Assembly (NCBI RefSeq): GCF_000766945.1
Contig: NZ_KN266209.1
Location: forward strand, 319,580-383,579
Source of the DNA: Cellvibrio mixtus subsp. mixtus J3-8
Lineage (GTDB): Bacteria; Pseudomonadota; Gammaproteobacteria; Pseudomonadales; Cellvibrionaceae
Length of the DNA: 64,000 nucleotides
Direction: 5' to 3'
Shown: positions 7,842 to 18,122 of the stretch, piece after piece
Layout: every line of letters starts with the position of its first letter
Position numbering within the stretch: the first letter of the stretch is position 1
Position numbers and translations under genes: made by a program
The notes under the pieces: model-generated
Databases searched by the model: none
What the model was told of the DNA's origin: nothing
Seen by the model: only the letters and a program-made list of their open reading frames with translations

Positions 7842-9509
7842 TTAACTAATCGCCCCACTGCGATTCACACCGTTAATCAGCGCTTTCACTGCTGAAGTAA
7901 TAATGTTGCGATCCTGCCCGACACCGTAAACCGGTTTACCATTTTTCACTTTGATTTCAACGTAAGTTACTGCCACAACATCGGAACCTTCACCAACAGA
8001 ATGTTCGTGGTAATCAATTACGTTGACATCGGCATCGATAAACTGGCTGATCGCATGTGCTGCTGCATCGATTGGGCCGTTGCCGCTGCCGCTGATTTGC
8101 ACGGTTTTGTTTTGGTGCTGGGCATGGATAGTAATATCAACTTGGTGACTATCATCTTGTTCAGTGAATTTGCTGGATTGATAAGTGATGGGTGAGTTCA
8201 CCGCAAAATATTCGTCATTGAAAATTTTAACGATATCGCTCGCCTTCACTTCTTTACCGGTGCTGTCACTGACCTTTTGCACAACAGAACTGAATTCAAT
8301 TTGCAAACGACGCGGCAATTGCAAACCGGCTTCCTGTTGCAATAAAAAGCTTACGCCACCTTTACCGGATTGCGCGTTCACGCGCACAACAGCATCGTAA
8401 CTGCGGCTTAAGTCGGCCGGGTCGATGGGCAGATAAGGTACTTCCCACAGCGTGTGTTTTTTCTGGACTGCAAAACCTTTTTTAATCGCATCCTGGTGCG
8501 AACCGGAGAAGGCCGTAAATACCAACTCGCCCGCATAAGGGTGACGCGGATGCACCGGTAATTGCGTGCATTCTTCATGCAACTTGCGCACTTTATCGAT
8601 ATCGGAAAAATCCAGGCCGGGATGCACACCTTGCGAATACAAATTCAACGCGAGGGTTACCAGGTCGACATTACCTGTGCGTTCACCATTGCCGAACAAA
8701 CAACCTTCCACACGATCTGCACCCGCCATCACCGCCAACTCGGCAGCGGCAACGGCGGTACCGCGATCATTGTGTGGATGCACGCTGATCACAATCGAAT
8801 CGCGGCGGTTGATATTGCGATGGATCCACTCGATTTGATCGGCATAAGTATTCGGAGTATTCATCTCCACAGTCGCCGGCAAATTCAGAATAATTTTCTT
8901 TTGTGGCGATGGATTCCAGATTTCCACCACCGCATCACATACTTCTTTTACAAAGTCGATTTCAGTTGACGAAAACACTTCTGGTGAATATTGGAAAGTC
9001 CAATCCACTTCCGGTGCTTGCGCGGTTAATTCTTTACACCATTGGGTGCCTTGCAAGGCGATTTTTTTCACGCCTTCTTTATCCGTGTTGTATACAATTT
9101 TGCGGAATGCCGGCGCGAGCGGATTGTACATGTGCAAAATTGCGCGCTTGGCACCACGCAAACTCTGCACGGTTTTTTCGATCAAGTCGTAACGAGCTTG
9201 CACCAACACTTCAATGGTTACGTCATCGGGAATTAAATTTTCCTCAATCAACAAACGGGTGAAGTTGAAATCAATTTCACTCGCGGATGGAAAACCAATT
9301 TCAATTTCTTTAAAACCAATCGCGACCAGTTCCTTGAACATGCGCAATTTGGTTTGTACCGACATAGGGTCGATTAGCGCCTGGTTACCATCACGCAGGT
9401 CAGTGCTCATCCAAATGGGCGGTTTTTCAATGTGATTGTTCGGCCATTGGCGGTCGGGCAAGGAAACACCGACGAAACGCTGGTACTTGGGGGATGGATT
9501 GGCAAGCAT
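7842..9509 (-). CDS. leuA: 2-isopropylmalate synthase, long form
   Basis: LeuA condenses acetyl-CoA with 2-oxoisovalerate, the first committed step of leucine synthesis. The 555-residue protein has a DRE-TIM barrel with metal-binding motif [10 protein letters not shown] (about residues 35-44), the HPHNDRG motif and the [11 protein letters not shown] segment. The C-terminal regulatory domain (about residues 420-555, with [14 protein letters not shown]) normally gives leucine feedback inhibition. I chose the ATG at 9509, with AGGAG about 6 nt upstream; a TTG two codons earlier overlaps that site. It belongs to the long LeuA subfamily seen in Pseudomonas and actinobacteria. It stands alone, not with leuBCD, and is divergent from an Lrp-type regulator. 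Confidence 0.96.
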   Translation of the reverse strand: MLANPSPKYQRFVGVSLPDRQWPNNHIEKPPIWMSTDLRDGNQALIDPMSVQTKLRMFKELVAIGFKEIEIGFPSASEIDFNFTRLLIEENLIPDDVTIEVLVQARYDLIEKTVQSLRGAKRAILHMYNPLAPAFRKIVYNTDKEGVKKIALQGTQWCKELTAQAPEVDWTFQYSPEVFSSTEIDFVKEVCDAVVEIWNPSPQKKIILNLPATVEMNTPNTYADQIEWIHRNINRRDSIVISVHPHNDRGTAVAAAELAVMAGADRVEGCLFGNGERTGNVDLVTLALNLYSQGVHPGLDFSDIDKVRKLHEECTQLPVHPRHPYAGELVFTAFSGSHQDAIKKGFAVQKKHTLWEVPYLPIDPADLSRSYDAVVRVNAQSGKGGVSFLLQQEAGLQLPRRLQIEFSSVVQKVSDSTGKEVKASDIVKIFNDEYFAVNSPITYQSSKFTEQDDSHQVDITIHAQHQNKTVQISGSGNGPIDAAAHAISQFIDADVNVIDYHEHSVGEGSDVVAVTYVEIKVKNGKPVYGVGQDRNIITSAVKALINGVNRSGAIS

Positions 9510-9936
9510 GATCAACTCCTGGGGTTTTTGCCTACCGGCAACTGATAAGAGTCCGGCTATTAAAAATTCGGTTGTATCTGGAGTCCTCTGAAAACAAGTC
9601 GCACTGCACCTGTTCCAGAGGCTCCGAGCTGTAAGTTCTTGTGTACTGGTGTACTTTTTTTACTGTAGTAGTGGTCTTGCGGTCTTGGCCGATGAAACGA
9701 ATCTGGTCAGGTACCTGTGGATGACAAGTGCCGGTTTCCGGTAATGCGGTCACATCGGTGGAAACCCCAAACCCGCGCGGATAGCGCCAGGGCTTTTATC
9801 AGCATGGTTGCCAGTATATAGCCATCAAACAGGCAGATGATTGCGGAGATTGTGTTAATATCAATTTTTAAACAATTTTATTGCGTTAAATTTTTATTTT
9901 CTGATATTTAATACTTAATTAGTGAGATTTACCGCT
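9510..9936. promoter_or_regulatory. leuA leader and shared leuA/Lrp divergent promoter region
   Basis: This 427-nt divergent intergenic region includes a minus-strand leader of roughly 230 nt before leuA. The leader holds a stem-loop: CCTCTG (9585-9590) pairs with CAGAGG (9616-9621), extended by AACA/TGTT inside. On the minus strand a short Leu-Leu-Gln-stop string (CTA CTA CAG TAA, about 9651-9662) lies ahead of the hairpin and could be the end of a leader peptide, but I found no in-frame ATG for it. The rightmost 120 nt are AT-rich, as expected for an Lrp-type target. Confidence 0.45.
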
Positions 9937-10398
9937 ATGGAACTCGATAAATATGATCGTTTGATACTGGAATCCCTTCAGCAAAATGGCCGCATTTCCA
10001 ACCAGGAATTGGCTGATAGCATCAACCTTTCGCCTTCTCCCTGTTTGCGCCGGGTGCGTGCACTGGAGGAATCCGGTTTGATTGATGGTTATGTCGCTTT
10101 GTTAAATGCCCGCAAGCTGGGTTTAACGCTGGTCTCGTTTATCCAGATCAGCATGGATAAACACACACCTGATCGCTTTGATGCCTTTGAGAAAACCGTG
10201 GAAGCTTACCCTGAAGTACTCGAATGCCACCTGATCACCGGGCAATCCGCCGATTACCTGCTAAAAGTCATCGTAAAAGATATGGATGCCTACCAACAAT
10301 TCCTGCTGCAAAAACTCACGCGTATTGAAGGCGTGAGCGGTGTGCATTCATCGTTTGTACTAAAGTCGCCGGTGGATAAAACAGCGTTGCCGGTATAA
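9937..10398 (+). CDS. Lrp/AsnC family transcriptional regulator
   Basis: This 153-residue protein has an N-terminal winged-helix DNA-binding domain (DKYDRLILESLQQNGRISNQ, then ELADSINLSPSPCLRRVRAL). The C-terminal RAM/ligand-binding domain (about residues 65-150) has the family pattern VLECHLITGQSADYLLKVIV. Lrp/AsnC proteins bind amino acids and control amino-acid metabolism. Divergence from leuA suggests control of leuA and of itself. The ATG at 9937 is preferred; the frame also has a GTG 15 nt earlier, but family alignment begins at MELDKYDRL. Confidence 0.92.
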   Translation: MELDKYDRLILESLQQNGRISNQELADSINLSPSPCLRRVRALEESGLIDGYVALLNARKLGLTLVSFIQISMDKHTPDRFDAFEKTVEAYPEVLECHLITGQSADYLLKVIVKDMDAYQQFLLQKLTRIEGVSGVHSSFVLKSPVDKTALPV

Positions 10399-10413
10399 GT
10401 TTTTCCCCAGCCC

Positions 10414-10854
10414 TTACCAGGCCTTGTAAGGCAAGAATTTGCCATTTAAATGGATGATCACGCGATCACCTTTGGGATTTTCTTCCTTGCCAATATCCAT
10501 GGAAAAATCAATCGCACTCATAATGCCATCGCCAAATTTTTCGTGAATGATTGCCTTAATGGTCGGGCCATAAACACCGATCATTTCGTATAAGCGATAA
10601 ATCAGCGGATCTTGCGGAATAGTATGCTCCCAACTTTTGCTGGGGCATTGCATCAACGCCAATTTAGCAACTTCCGGTAAATCAAATATTTTGCATAGCG
10701 CTTCCGCTTTATCTGCCGGCGCACTGTTCATGCCTAAACAAACTGATGTTGTCCACACCGGCGACATACCAATACTGGCGGCAATACCTTCCCAGGTCAG
10801 GTTCATTTTTTGTTTGGCCAGAACAATCGCTTCAACTACGTCTTGTTTTTTCAT
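10414..10854 (-). CDS. cynS: Cyanate hydratase (cyanase)
   Basis: Cyanase converts cyanate and bicarbonate to ammonia and CO2, for detoxification and nitrogen supply. The 146-residue protein has an N-terminal helix-turn-helix-like domain (TWEGIAASIGMSPVWTTSV) and the C-terminal catalytic dimer domain. The expected active-site residues are visible: Arg87 (IYRLYE), Glu90 and Ser113 (GDGIMSAIDF). The ATG at 10854 is chosen because GAGGAAAG precedes it; 13 upstream in-frame codons have no family match. No carbonic anhydrase (cynT) or transporter is adjacent. A sigma54-type promoter lies about 130 nt upstream and a sigma54 activator gene is divergent, so expression is probably sigma54-dependent. 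Confidence 0.97.
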   Translation of the reverse strand: MKKQDVVEAIVLAKQKMNLTWEGIAASIGMSPVWTTSVCLGMNSAPADKAEALCKIFDLPEVAKLALMQCPSKSWEHTIPQDPLIYRLYEMIGVYGPTIKAIIHEKFGDGIMSAIDFSMDIGKEENPKGDRVIIHLNGKFLPYKAW

Positions 10855-10979
10855 TTCAACTTTCCTCTTGGTGATTGCCAGTTTGCTGTGCATGAAATTT
10901 CGGAGTGATCATCAGTGAGGCAGATTTTTTTTAACAGCGCAATCGTAGTGATTTCACGCTGCCTCACTTGTTACGTATA

Positions 10980-10997
10980 TTGCGATTGCTATGCCAA
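10980..10997 (-). promoter_or_regulatory. Candidate sigma54 (-24/-12) promoter for cynS
   Basis: Read on the minus strand the sequence is TTGGCATAGCAATCGCAA, with the invariant GG and GC separated by exactly 10 nt (consensus TGGCAC-N5-TTGCA). It lies about 130 nt upstream of cynS, on the side of a divergent sigma54 activator gene and about 90-110 nt from a cluster of inverted TTTCGT elements. That is normal spacing for enhancer-bound activators. Confidence 0.55.
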
Positions 10998-11071
10998 GTT
11001 CATCGTATTGAGTTAAGTAGCTGATCCTCCATTATTTTTTAATTTATATCGCACAATAAGTAATTACGATT

Positions 11072-11116
11072 TTTCGTGATCAACGAAATTTCGTGGATGT
11101 TGGCACGATTTTTCGT
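11072..11116. promoter_or_regulatory. Clustered TTTCGT/ACGAAA inverted repeats, likely activator binding sites
   Basis: Four copies of one hexamer lie within 45 nt: TTTCGT (11072-11077), ACGAAA (11083-11088), TTTCGT (11089-11094) and TTTCGT (11111-11116). The first two form TTTCGT-GATCA-ACGAAA; the middle two form the perfect palindrome ACGAAATTTCGT. They lie between cynS and the sigma54 activator gene, so they are probably its upstream activating and autoregulatory sites. Confidence 0.6.
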
Positions 11117-11150
11117 TGTATGTACCCATACTCTTTTTCAAGGAAAAATC

Positions 11151-12698
11151 ATGCAGCCAACATGTACAGATCATCAACTCAACATCGCCAACAACTGCAC
11201 CAACAACAGCAATATCGCACAGGTATTCCAGGAATTTGCGCGGCAAAACCAATTGCTGTTAAACGCTGCGGGTGAAGGAATATATGGTGTTGATGCCGAG
11301 GGCCGTGCGACCTTTGTGAATCCGGCTGCAGAACGTATCCTGGGTTGGAAAGCCGACGAACTTATTGGCAAAAATATCCATCGCGCTATCCACCACAGTC
11401 ACACTGATGGTTCTGATTATTGTGCACAGGATTGTCCGATTTTCGCGGCGTTTCGCGATGGCACAGTGCGGCGCGTTGACAATGAATCCTTCTGGTGTCG
11501 CGATGGACATGCAGTGCCGGTGGAGTACACCAGCACACCGGTATATGACAATGAAAAACTGGTTGGGGCGGTAGTTATTTTTCGCGATGTATCGGAACGA
11601 AAAAATACGGAAGCAAAGTTGCACTCCACCATGGAAGAATTGCGCGAAGCACTGGAACAGGTAAAACAACTCAAGCACAAACTGGAATTGGAAAATGCTT
11701 ACCTACAACAGGAAATCAACGAGGGATTTAATTCACACCATATTGTCGGGCGCAGTCCGGCAGTACAACAAATTAACTATCAAATCCAATTGGTAGCGCC
11801 CACCGTGGCAACGGTATTGATTACCGGCGAATCCGGCACCGGAAAGGAATTAATTGCACGTGCGCTGCATCGCGCCAGCGATCGCAACCAGCGGCCGTTG
11901 ATTCGTGTGAACTGCGCCGCGATTCCACTCGATTTATTTGAGAGTGAATTTTTTGGTCATGTGCGCGGTGCATTTTCCGGTGCAGTGAACACGCGCCTTG
12001 GCCGTTTCGAAGTAGCTGATGGTGGCACTTTATTTTTAGATGAGGTCGGTGAATTACCGCTGGCATTGCAAGGAAAATTATTGCGTGTATTGCAAGATGG
12101 AGAATTCGAACGGGTGGGAGAATCCGTTACCCGCAATGTCGATGTGCGTATTATTGCTGCAACTAATCGCGATCTTAAACAATTAGTAAATCGGGGATTA
12201 TTTCGCGAGGATTTATATTTTCGTTTGAATGTATTCCCCATTCGTTCAGCACCATTGCGCGAACGAATAGAAGATATACCATTACTTGCTACCCATTTTT
12301 TACAAGCAGCTTGCCAACGCTTCCATAAACCCGAATTAAAAATTACGTTTGCGCAAATCCAGCGTTTACAGGAATACGATTGGCCGGGGAATATTCGCGA
12401 GTTGGAAAACCGTATCGAACGGCAAGTCATTCTCAGCCAGGGCGACAAACTGAATCTTGTTGAATTTCCGGCAGCCATCAATAACATGGCTGATGTTCCT
12501 ATTATTGATGGAAAATTTTATACCGAAAGTAGCGTCAAACATTTGCAAATCCGGGCCACCCTGGACGCATTGCGTAAATGTGATGGGAAAATCTATGGCG
12601 CGGACGGCGCTGCCTGTTTACTTGGCATAAAACCTACTACCCTTGCTTCACGTTTGAAAAAATGGCGTCTGGACAAGTCAGTCACTGGAATCCAATAG
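11151..12698 (+). CDS. PAS domain sigma54-dependent transcriptional activator (NtrC class)
   Basis: This 515-residue protein has, in order, an N-terminal PAS sensor (about residues 25-140, NAAGEGIYGVDAEGRATFVN), a short coiled coil, a sigma54-interaction AAA+ domain (about residues 200-440) and a C-terminal Fis-type helix-turn-helix. The AAA+ domain has Walker A GESGTGKE, the sigma54-contact loop as GAFSGA (Ser replacing the usual Thr of GAFTGA) and Walker B GGTLFLDEVGELP. It has no phosphoreceiver domain, so it senses its signal through PAS. AAGGA lies 8 nt before the ATG at 11151; an upstream ATG at 11076 lies within the operator cluster and is unlikely. Being divergent from cynS, it probably activates cyanase. 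Confidence 0.92.
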   Translation: MQPTCTDHQLNIANNCTNNSNIAQVFQEFARQNQLLLNAAGEGIYGVDAEGRATFVNPAAERILGWKADELIGKNIHRAIHHSHTDGSDYCAQDCPIFAAFRDGTVRRVDNESFWCRDGHAVPVEYTSTPVYDNEKLVGAVVIFRDVSERKNTEAKLHSTMEELREALEQVKQLKHKLELENAYLQQEINEGFNSHHIVGRSPAVQQINYQIQLVAPTVATVLITGESGTGKELIARALHRASDRNQRPLIRVNCAAIPLDLFESEFFGHVRGAFSGAVNTRLGRFEVADGGTLFLDEVGELPLALQGKLLRVLQDGEFERVGESVTRNVDVRIIAATNRDLKQLVNRGLFREDLYFRLNVFPIRSAPLRERIEDIPLLATHFLQAACQRFHKPELKITFAQIQRLQEYDWPGNIRELENRIERQVILSQGDKLNLVEFPAAINNMADVPIIDGKFYTESSVKHLQIRATLDALRKCDGKIYGADGAACLLGIKPTTLASRLKKWRLDKSVTGIQ

Positions 12699-12717
12699 CA
12701 TCAAAATAACAGGCAAT

Positions 12718-12744
12718 AAAAAGGGGCTTGATTGCCCCTTTTAT
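12718..12744. terminator. Intrinsic terminator after the sigma54 activator gene
   Basis: AAGGGGC (12721-12727) pairs with GCCCCTT (12734-12740) around TTGATT and is followed by TTATT. An A-run on the left lets it work also for the minus-strand gene at 12760-12924. Confidence 0.85.
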
Positions 12745-12759
12745 TAACGCTGGTTTCAA

Positions 12760-12924
12760 TTATTTATGCGCTGATTTCGATCCACGACGATCATTTTTAC
12801 GGCGCTCAACAGGAACATCCTGGGGAATACCTTGATGACGTTCGCGACGATCTGCTTTTTGACGCTCTTCCAACGCATCTTCGATTTGGGTTAACAACAC
12901 TTTATTTACTTTTTTCTCGCTCAT
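12760..12924 (-). CDS. Small charged protein, 54 residues, unknown function
   Basis: The frame from ATG 12924 encodes MSEKKVNKVLLTQIEDALEE followed by a strongly basic Arg-rich tail (RQKADRRERHQ, then VERRKNDRRGSKSAHK). GAGATGG precedes the start. Longer in-frame starts at 12936 and 12963 are possible. The basic tail with repeated xRRxxxRR spacing suggests nucleic-acid or ribosome association, but I do not recognise a named family. It shares the bidirectional terminator at 12718-12744. Confidence 0.65.
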   Translation of the reverse strand: MSEKKVNKVLLTQIEDALEERQKADRRERHQGIPQDVPVERRKNDRRGSKSAHK

Positions 12925-13276
12925 CGCTAAATCCATCTCACAGTTGATCACGACTAAAAACACACAACGGTTTGAGTATAGTCCAGCAAACAGCTGGTAT
13001 TTGTGAATTTGGTGCCATTTCTAATTTCAATTTCTAATAAAAAAGTGGCATCTAGACTTTAATCAAGGTGTGGATCAAAAGCAATTCGCAGCGGCATTTT
13101 TAATTGCCCTAATAAATTTTTTAGCTATTGAATGATGGTTGGAGGAGTATGTTTGCGTGGAAAATTGCAGAATAAAGCTAAAAATGCGCATCATCCGTAA
13201 AAATATTTTTATATGATAATTTATCTATACCAAACCTCCGGCTCCATAAAACCGGATCCGGAGGTTTGGTAAATCG
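12925..13276. other. Intergenic region between the small basic protein gene and gyrB
   Basis: This 352-nt region without a gene should hold the promoter of the 54-residue protein near 12925-13000. At the gyrB end it has a very strong stem-loop: a perfect 14-bp inverted repeat (13228-13241 TACCAAACCTCCGG with 13258-13271) around a 16-nt loop. The hairpin lies 6 nt after the gyrB stop and lacks a following U-run, so it may stabilise the gyrB mRNA 3' end or act as a factor-assisted terminator. The rest is AT-rich with nothing recognised. Confidence 0.55.
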
Positions 13277-15718
<2,442 letters not shown>

Positions 15719-15773
15719 CTACAGCGATTAGTCACGTTAACCAATTGCTGAATTCTTTAGTTAGGTAGGAGGC

Positions 15774-16871
15774 TTACTGCACCTCAACTACCCTACCTTG
15801 TTCCACGTGAAACAATTTTAGAGGTGTTTCTGGCTTATCCATCCAGCTTGAAACCAATACATCTTTTTCAACACCAGTAATAAATACCTGGGTTTCCATA
15901 GTTGCTAACCATTTGACCAACAACGCCCTGTGCTTCTCATCCAATTCAGCCGGAAGATCATCAACAAGATAAATGGACTTGCGACCAGTAATCCGAGTGA
16001 ATACATATCCCTGGGCTATCTTTAAAGCGCACACAAGTAGCTTTTGCTGCCCGCGTGACAGGATTTCAGCGGCATCCTGGCCATCTATTGTGATTTTTAG
16101 ATCTGCCCGATGACTACCAGATTGGGTATAACCAATCCTATGATCCCGTTCAAAACCAGCTAGTAATACATCTGCATAGGATTTTTCTTTGTCCCAGCCC
16201 CGGTAATAACTGAGCTTTATGCCATCTATTTTAATGAACTCTTTACATAGTTCGTTAAAGACTTCAAAAAACTGCTGGAAAGATGCTTTCCTAAAATCAT
16301 GAATCTTCTCTGTTAAACTCACTAGCTCCTGATCCCAGGAAGCTAGTTCAAAAGGATCTATTCTATCATGGCGCAATAAGCTATTGCGGTGTTTAAGGCA
16401 GCGTTGGATCGCCTTCCATGTAGGGAAGAAAGCATGTTCCACGTGAAACACCAACCAATCAATAAATTGCCGCCTGACTTTCGGGCTACCTTCCAATAAT
16501 AAAAATGTTTCCGAATTAATTACTTGTACCGGTAGATATCCCGCCAAATCGGCGGCTGAAGGAACAAAATTCCCGTTTGCTTTAAAGCTCGCTTCACCAT
16601 CCAAAGTCCTGCTGATTCCTATGGGAACATCTGATCCATCATCATTTTTGACTTTGCCAAACACAGTAAAAGATGACTGATGGTGCTGAATTAGCGGCTT
16701 ATGTTTATGGCTGCGAAAGGATCTTCCTAAAGCCAGTAAATTTATCGCTTCCAAAACACTGGTCTTGCCAGAGCCATTTTCACCAAAAATCAAATTTACC
16801 TGCGCAGAAGGAGCGATATCCACTCCCCCGATATTGCGCAGGTTTTGAATTAATAATCGATTTAAGGTCAT
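15774..16871 (-). CDS. recF: DNA replication and repair protein RecF
   Basis: RecF helps load RecA at single-strand gaps. The 365-residue SMC-like ATPase has Walker A GENGSGKT (residues 30-37), signature SRGQQKLLVCALKIAQG and Walker B IYLVDDLPAELD. It lies 26 nt downstream of dnaN. Two segments encoding Phe-His-Val-Glu coincide with perfect 16-nt parS-like sequences (15799-15814 and 16435-16450), so the gene doubles as a partition site. Confidence 0.98.
   Translation of the reverse strand: MTLNRLLIQNLRNIGGVDIAPSAQVNLIFGENGSGKTSVLEAINLLALGRSFRSHKHKPLIQHHQSSFTVFGKVKNDDGSDVPIGISRTLDGEASFKANGNFVPSAADLAGYLPVQVINSETFLLLEGSPKVRRQFIDWLVFHVEHAFFPTWKAIQRCLKHRNSLLRHDRIDPFELASWDQELVSLTEKIHDFRKASFQQFFEVFNELCKEFIKIDGIKLSYYRGWDKEKSYADVLLAGFERDHRIGYTQSGSHRADLKITIDGQDAAEILSRGQQKLLVCALKIAQGYVFTRITGRKSIYLVDDLPAELDEKHRALLVKWLATMETQVFITGVEKDVLVSSWMDKPETPLKLFHVEQGRVVEVQ
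15799..15814. other. parS-like centromere site 1 (inside recF)
   Basis: TGTTCCACGTGAAACA matches the bacterial parS consensus TGTTTCACGTGAAACA at 15 of 16 positions and retains the CACGTG core. It lies near the 3' end of recF, about 13 kb from parAB. ParB binds such sites, spreads, and is moved by ParA during chromosome segregation. Confidence 0.82.
16435..16450. other. parS-like centromere site 2 (inside recF)
   Basis: This site is identical to site 1 (TGTTCCACGTGAAACA) and lies 636 nt away, also within recF. Two identical 16-mers matching the ParB target near the origin are very unlikely by chance. It falls in the codons for VFHVEHAFF, a conserved RecF segment, so the protein motif explains part of the sequence. 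Confidence 0.82.
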
Positions 16872-16897
16872 AAGACCGGGACAAATACCAACGCTAC

Positions 16898-18001
16898 TTA
16901 AAGACGCATTGGCATAACAACATAGAGGGAATCACTGTTTTCAGGTTCTTCCAACAAAGCACTGGAGTTAGCATCAGACAAGGTAATCTTGATGTTTTCA
17001 TTACTAATTACATTAGCAACGTCCTGGAGGTAGCTAACATTGAAACCAACTTCCAATGAATCTCCGGAATAATCCACGGTTACCTGTTCTTCAGCCTCTT
17101 CCTGCTCGGGGTTATTAGCCACAATAGTGAGAGTGCCATCAGACAATAAAAGACGCACACCACGATACTTTTCATTGGAGAGAATTGCCGTACGCGCGAA
17201 CGCCTGTTTTAATTCCAAACGGGAACCAATAATTACCTTATTACCACCACGCGGTAATACGCGCTCATATTCCGGGAATTTTCCATCCACCAACTTGGAG
17301 GTAAACGTGTAATCAATAGAAGTGACACGAATATGGTTTGAGCTCAGGACTACTTCAACCTGTGCAGTTGAGTCGTCTAATAAACGCGATAATTCCAGTA
17401 CACCCTTGCGCGGCAAAATCGCCTGGATAACATCGCTGGAGTTTACCGCGACAGCACGCGTACACATCGCCATACGATGACCATCAGTTGCCACTACGCG
17501 CAATTGATCCTGGCGAACCTCCCACAACATCCCGTTAAGATAGTAACGGACATCTTGTTGGGCCATAGCAAAAGCTGTGCGTTCAATTAGACGTTTTACT
17601 TCCTGTTGGGCGCAACTGAAGCGCAAATTACCCGGGGTATCTTCCACATTGGGAAAATCCGACGCTGGAAGCGTTGATAAGGTAAAACGGCTGCGGCCGG
17701 ATTTAACCAAAATCCGGTTTTCTTCCAAAGTGAACTCGATATTGCTGCTATCAGGCAGGGATCTGCAAATATCTACCAGCTTACGTGCCGGAACTGTAAT
17801 TTCTCCTGATTGCCCCGGTTGCTCCAGAGTCAAGCGACCGACAATCTCCACTTCCAGATCAGTACCCGTCAGCGATAGCTGATCACCCTGTAGCTGAATC
17901 AATACATTCGACAGCACCGGTAAAGTCTGGCGACGCTCCACCACACCGGCAACCAGTTGTAAGGGTTTGATCAAGGCTTCGCGGGAAACGGCAAATTTCA
18001 T
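16898..18001 (-). CDS. dnaN: DNA polymerase III beta subunit (sliding clamp)
   Basis: This 367-residue clamp protein has three tandem beta-clamp domains. It begins MKFAVSREALIKPLQLVAGV and ends with the family tail SDSLYVVMPMRL. It encircles DNA and tethers the replicative polymerase. It is 121 nt downstream of dnaA and 26 nt upstream of recF on the same strand, the classic arrangement. Length and termini match Pseudomonas DnaN. Confidence 0.99.
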   Translation of the reverse strand: MKFAVSREALIKPLQLVAGVVERRQTLPVLSNVLIQLQGDQLSLTGTDLEVEIVGRLTLEQPGQSGEITVPARKLVDICRSLPDSSNIEFTLEENRILVKSGRSRFTLSTLPASDFPNVEDTPGNLRFSCAQQEVKRLIERTAFAMAQQDVRYYLNGMLWEVRQDQLRVVATDGHRMAMCTRAVAVNSSDVIQAILPRKGVLELSRLLDDSTAQVEVVLSSNHIRVTSIDYTFTSKLVDGKFPEYERVLPRGGNKVIIGSRLELKQAFARTAILSNEKYRGVRLLLSDGTLTIVANNPEQEEAEEQVTVDYSGDSLEVGFNVSYLQDVANVISNENIKITLSDANSSALLEEPENSDSLYVVMPMRL

Positions 18002-18122
18002 GGGATGGTCTCTTAGGTAATCTTCCGGGACTTATTGGATTGTTTTCTTCAGGCAACTCTTTTCAGGATAATTTTTATTTGTGCAATTTATTACCACACA
18101 AAATGTAAACAGCGTTTATAAA

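Noticed and set aside
11101..11118. Sigma54-like element TGGCACGATTTTTCG upstream of the activator gene on the plus strand
   Set aside because: GG is followed after 10 nt by CG, not GC, so the -12 element is broken; the match is explained by the TTTCGT operator half-site.
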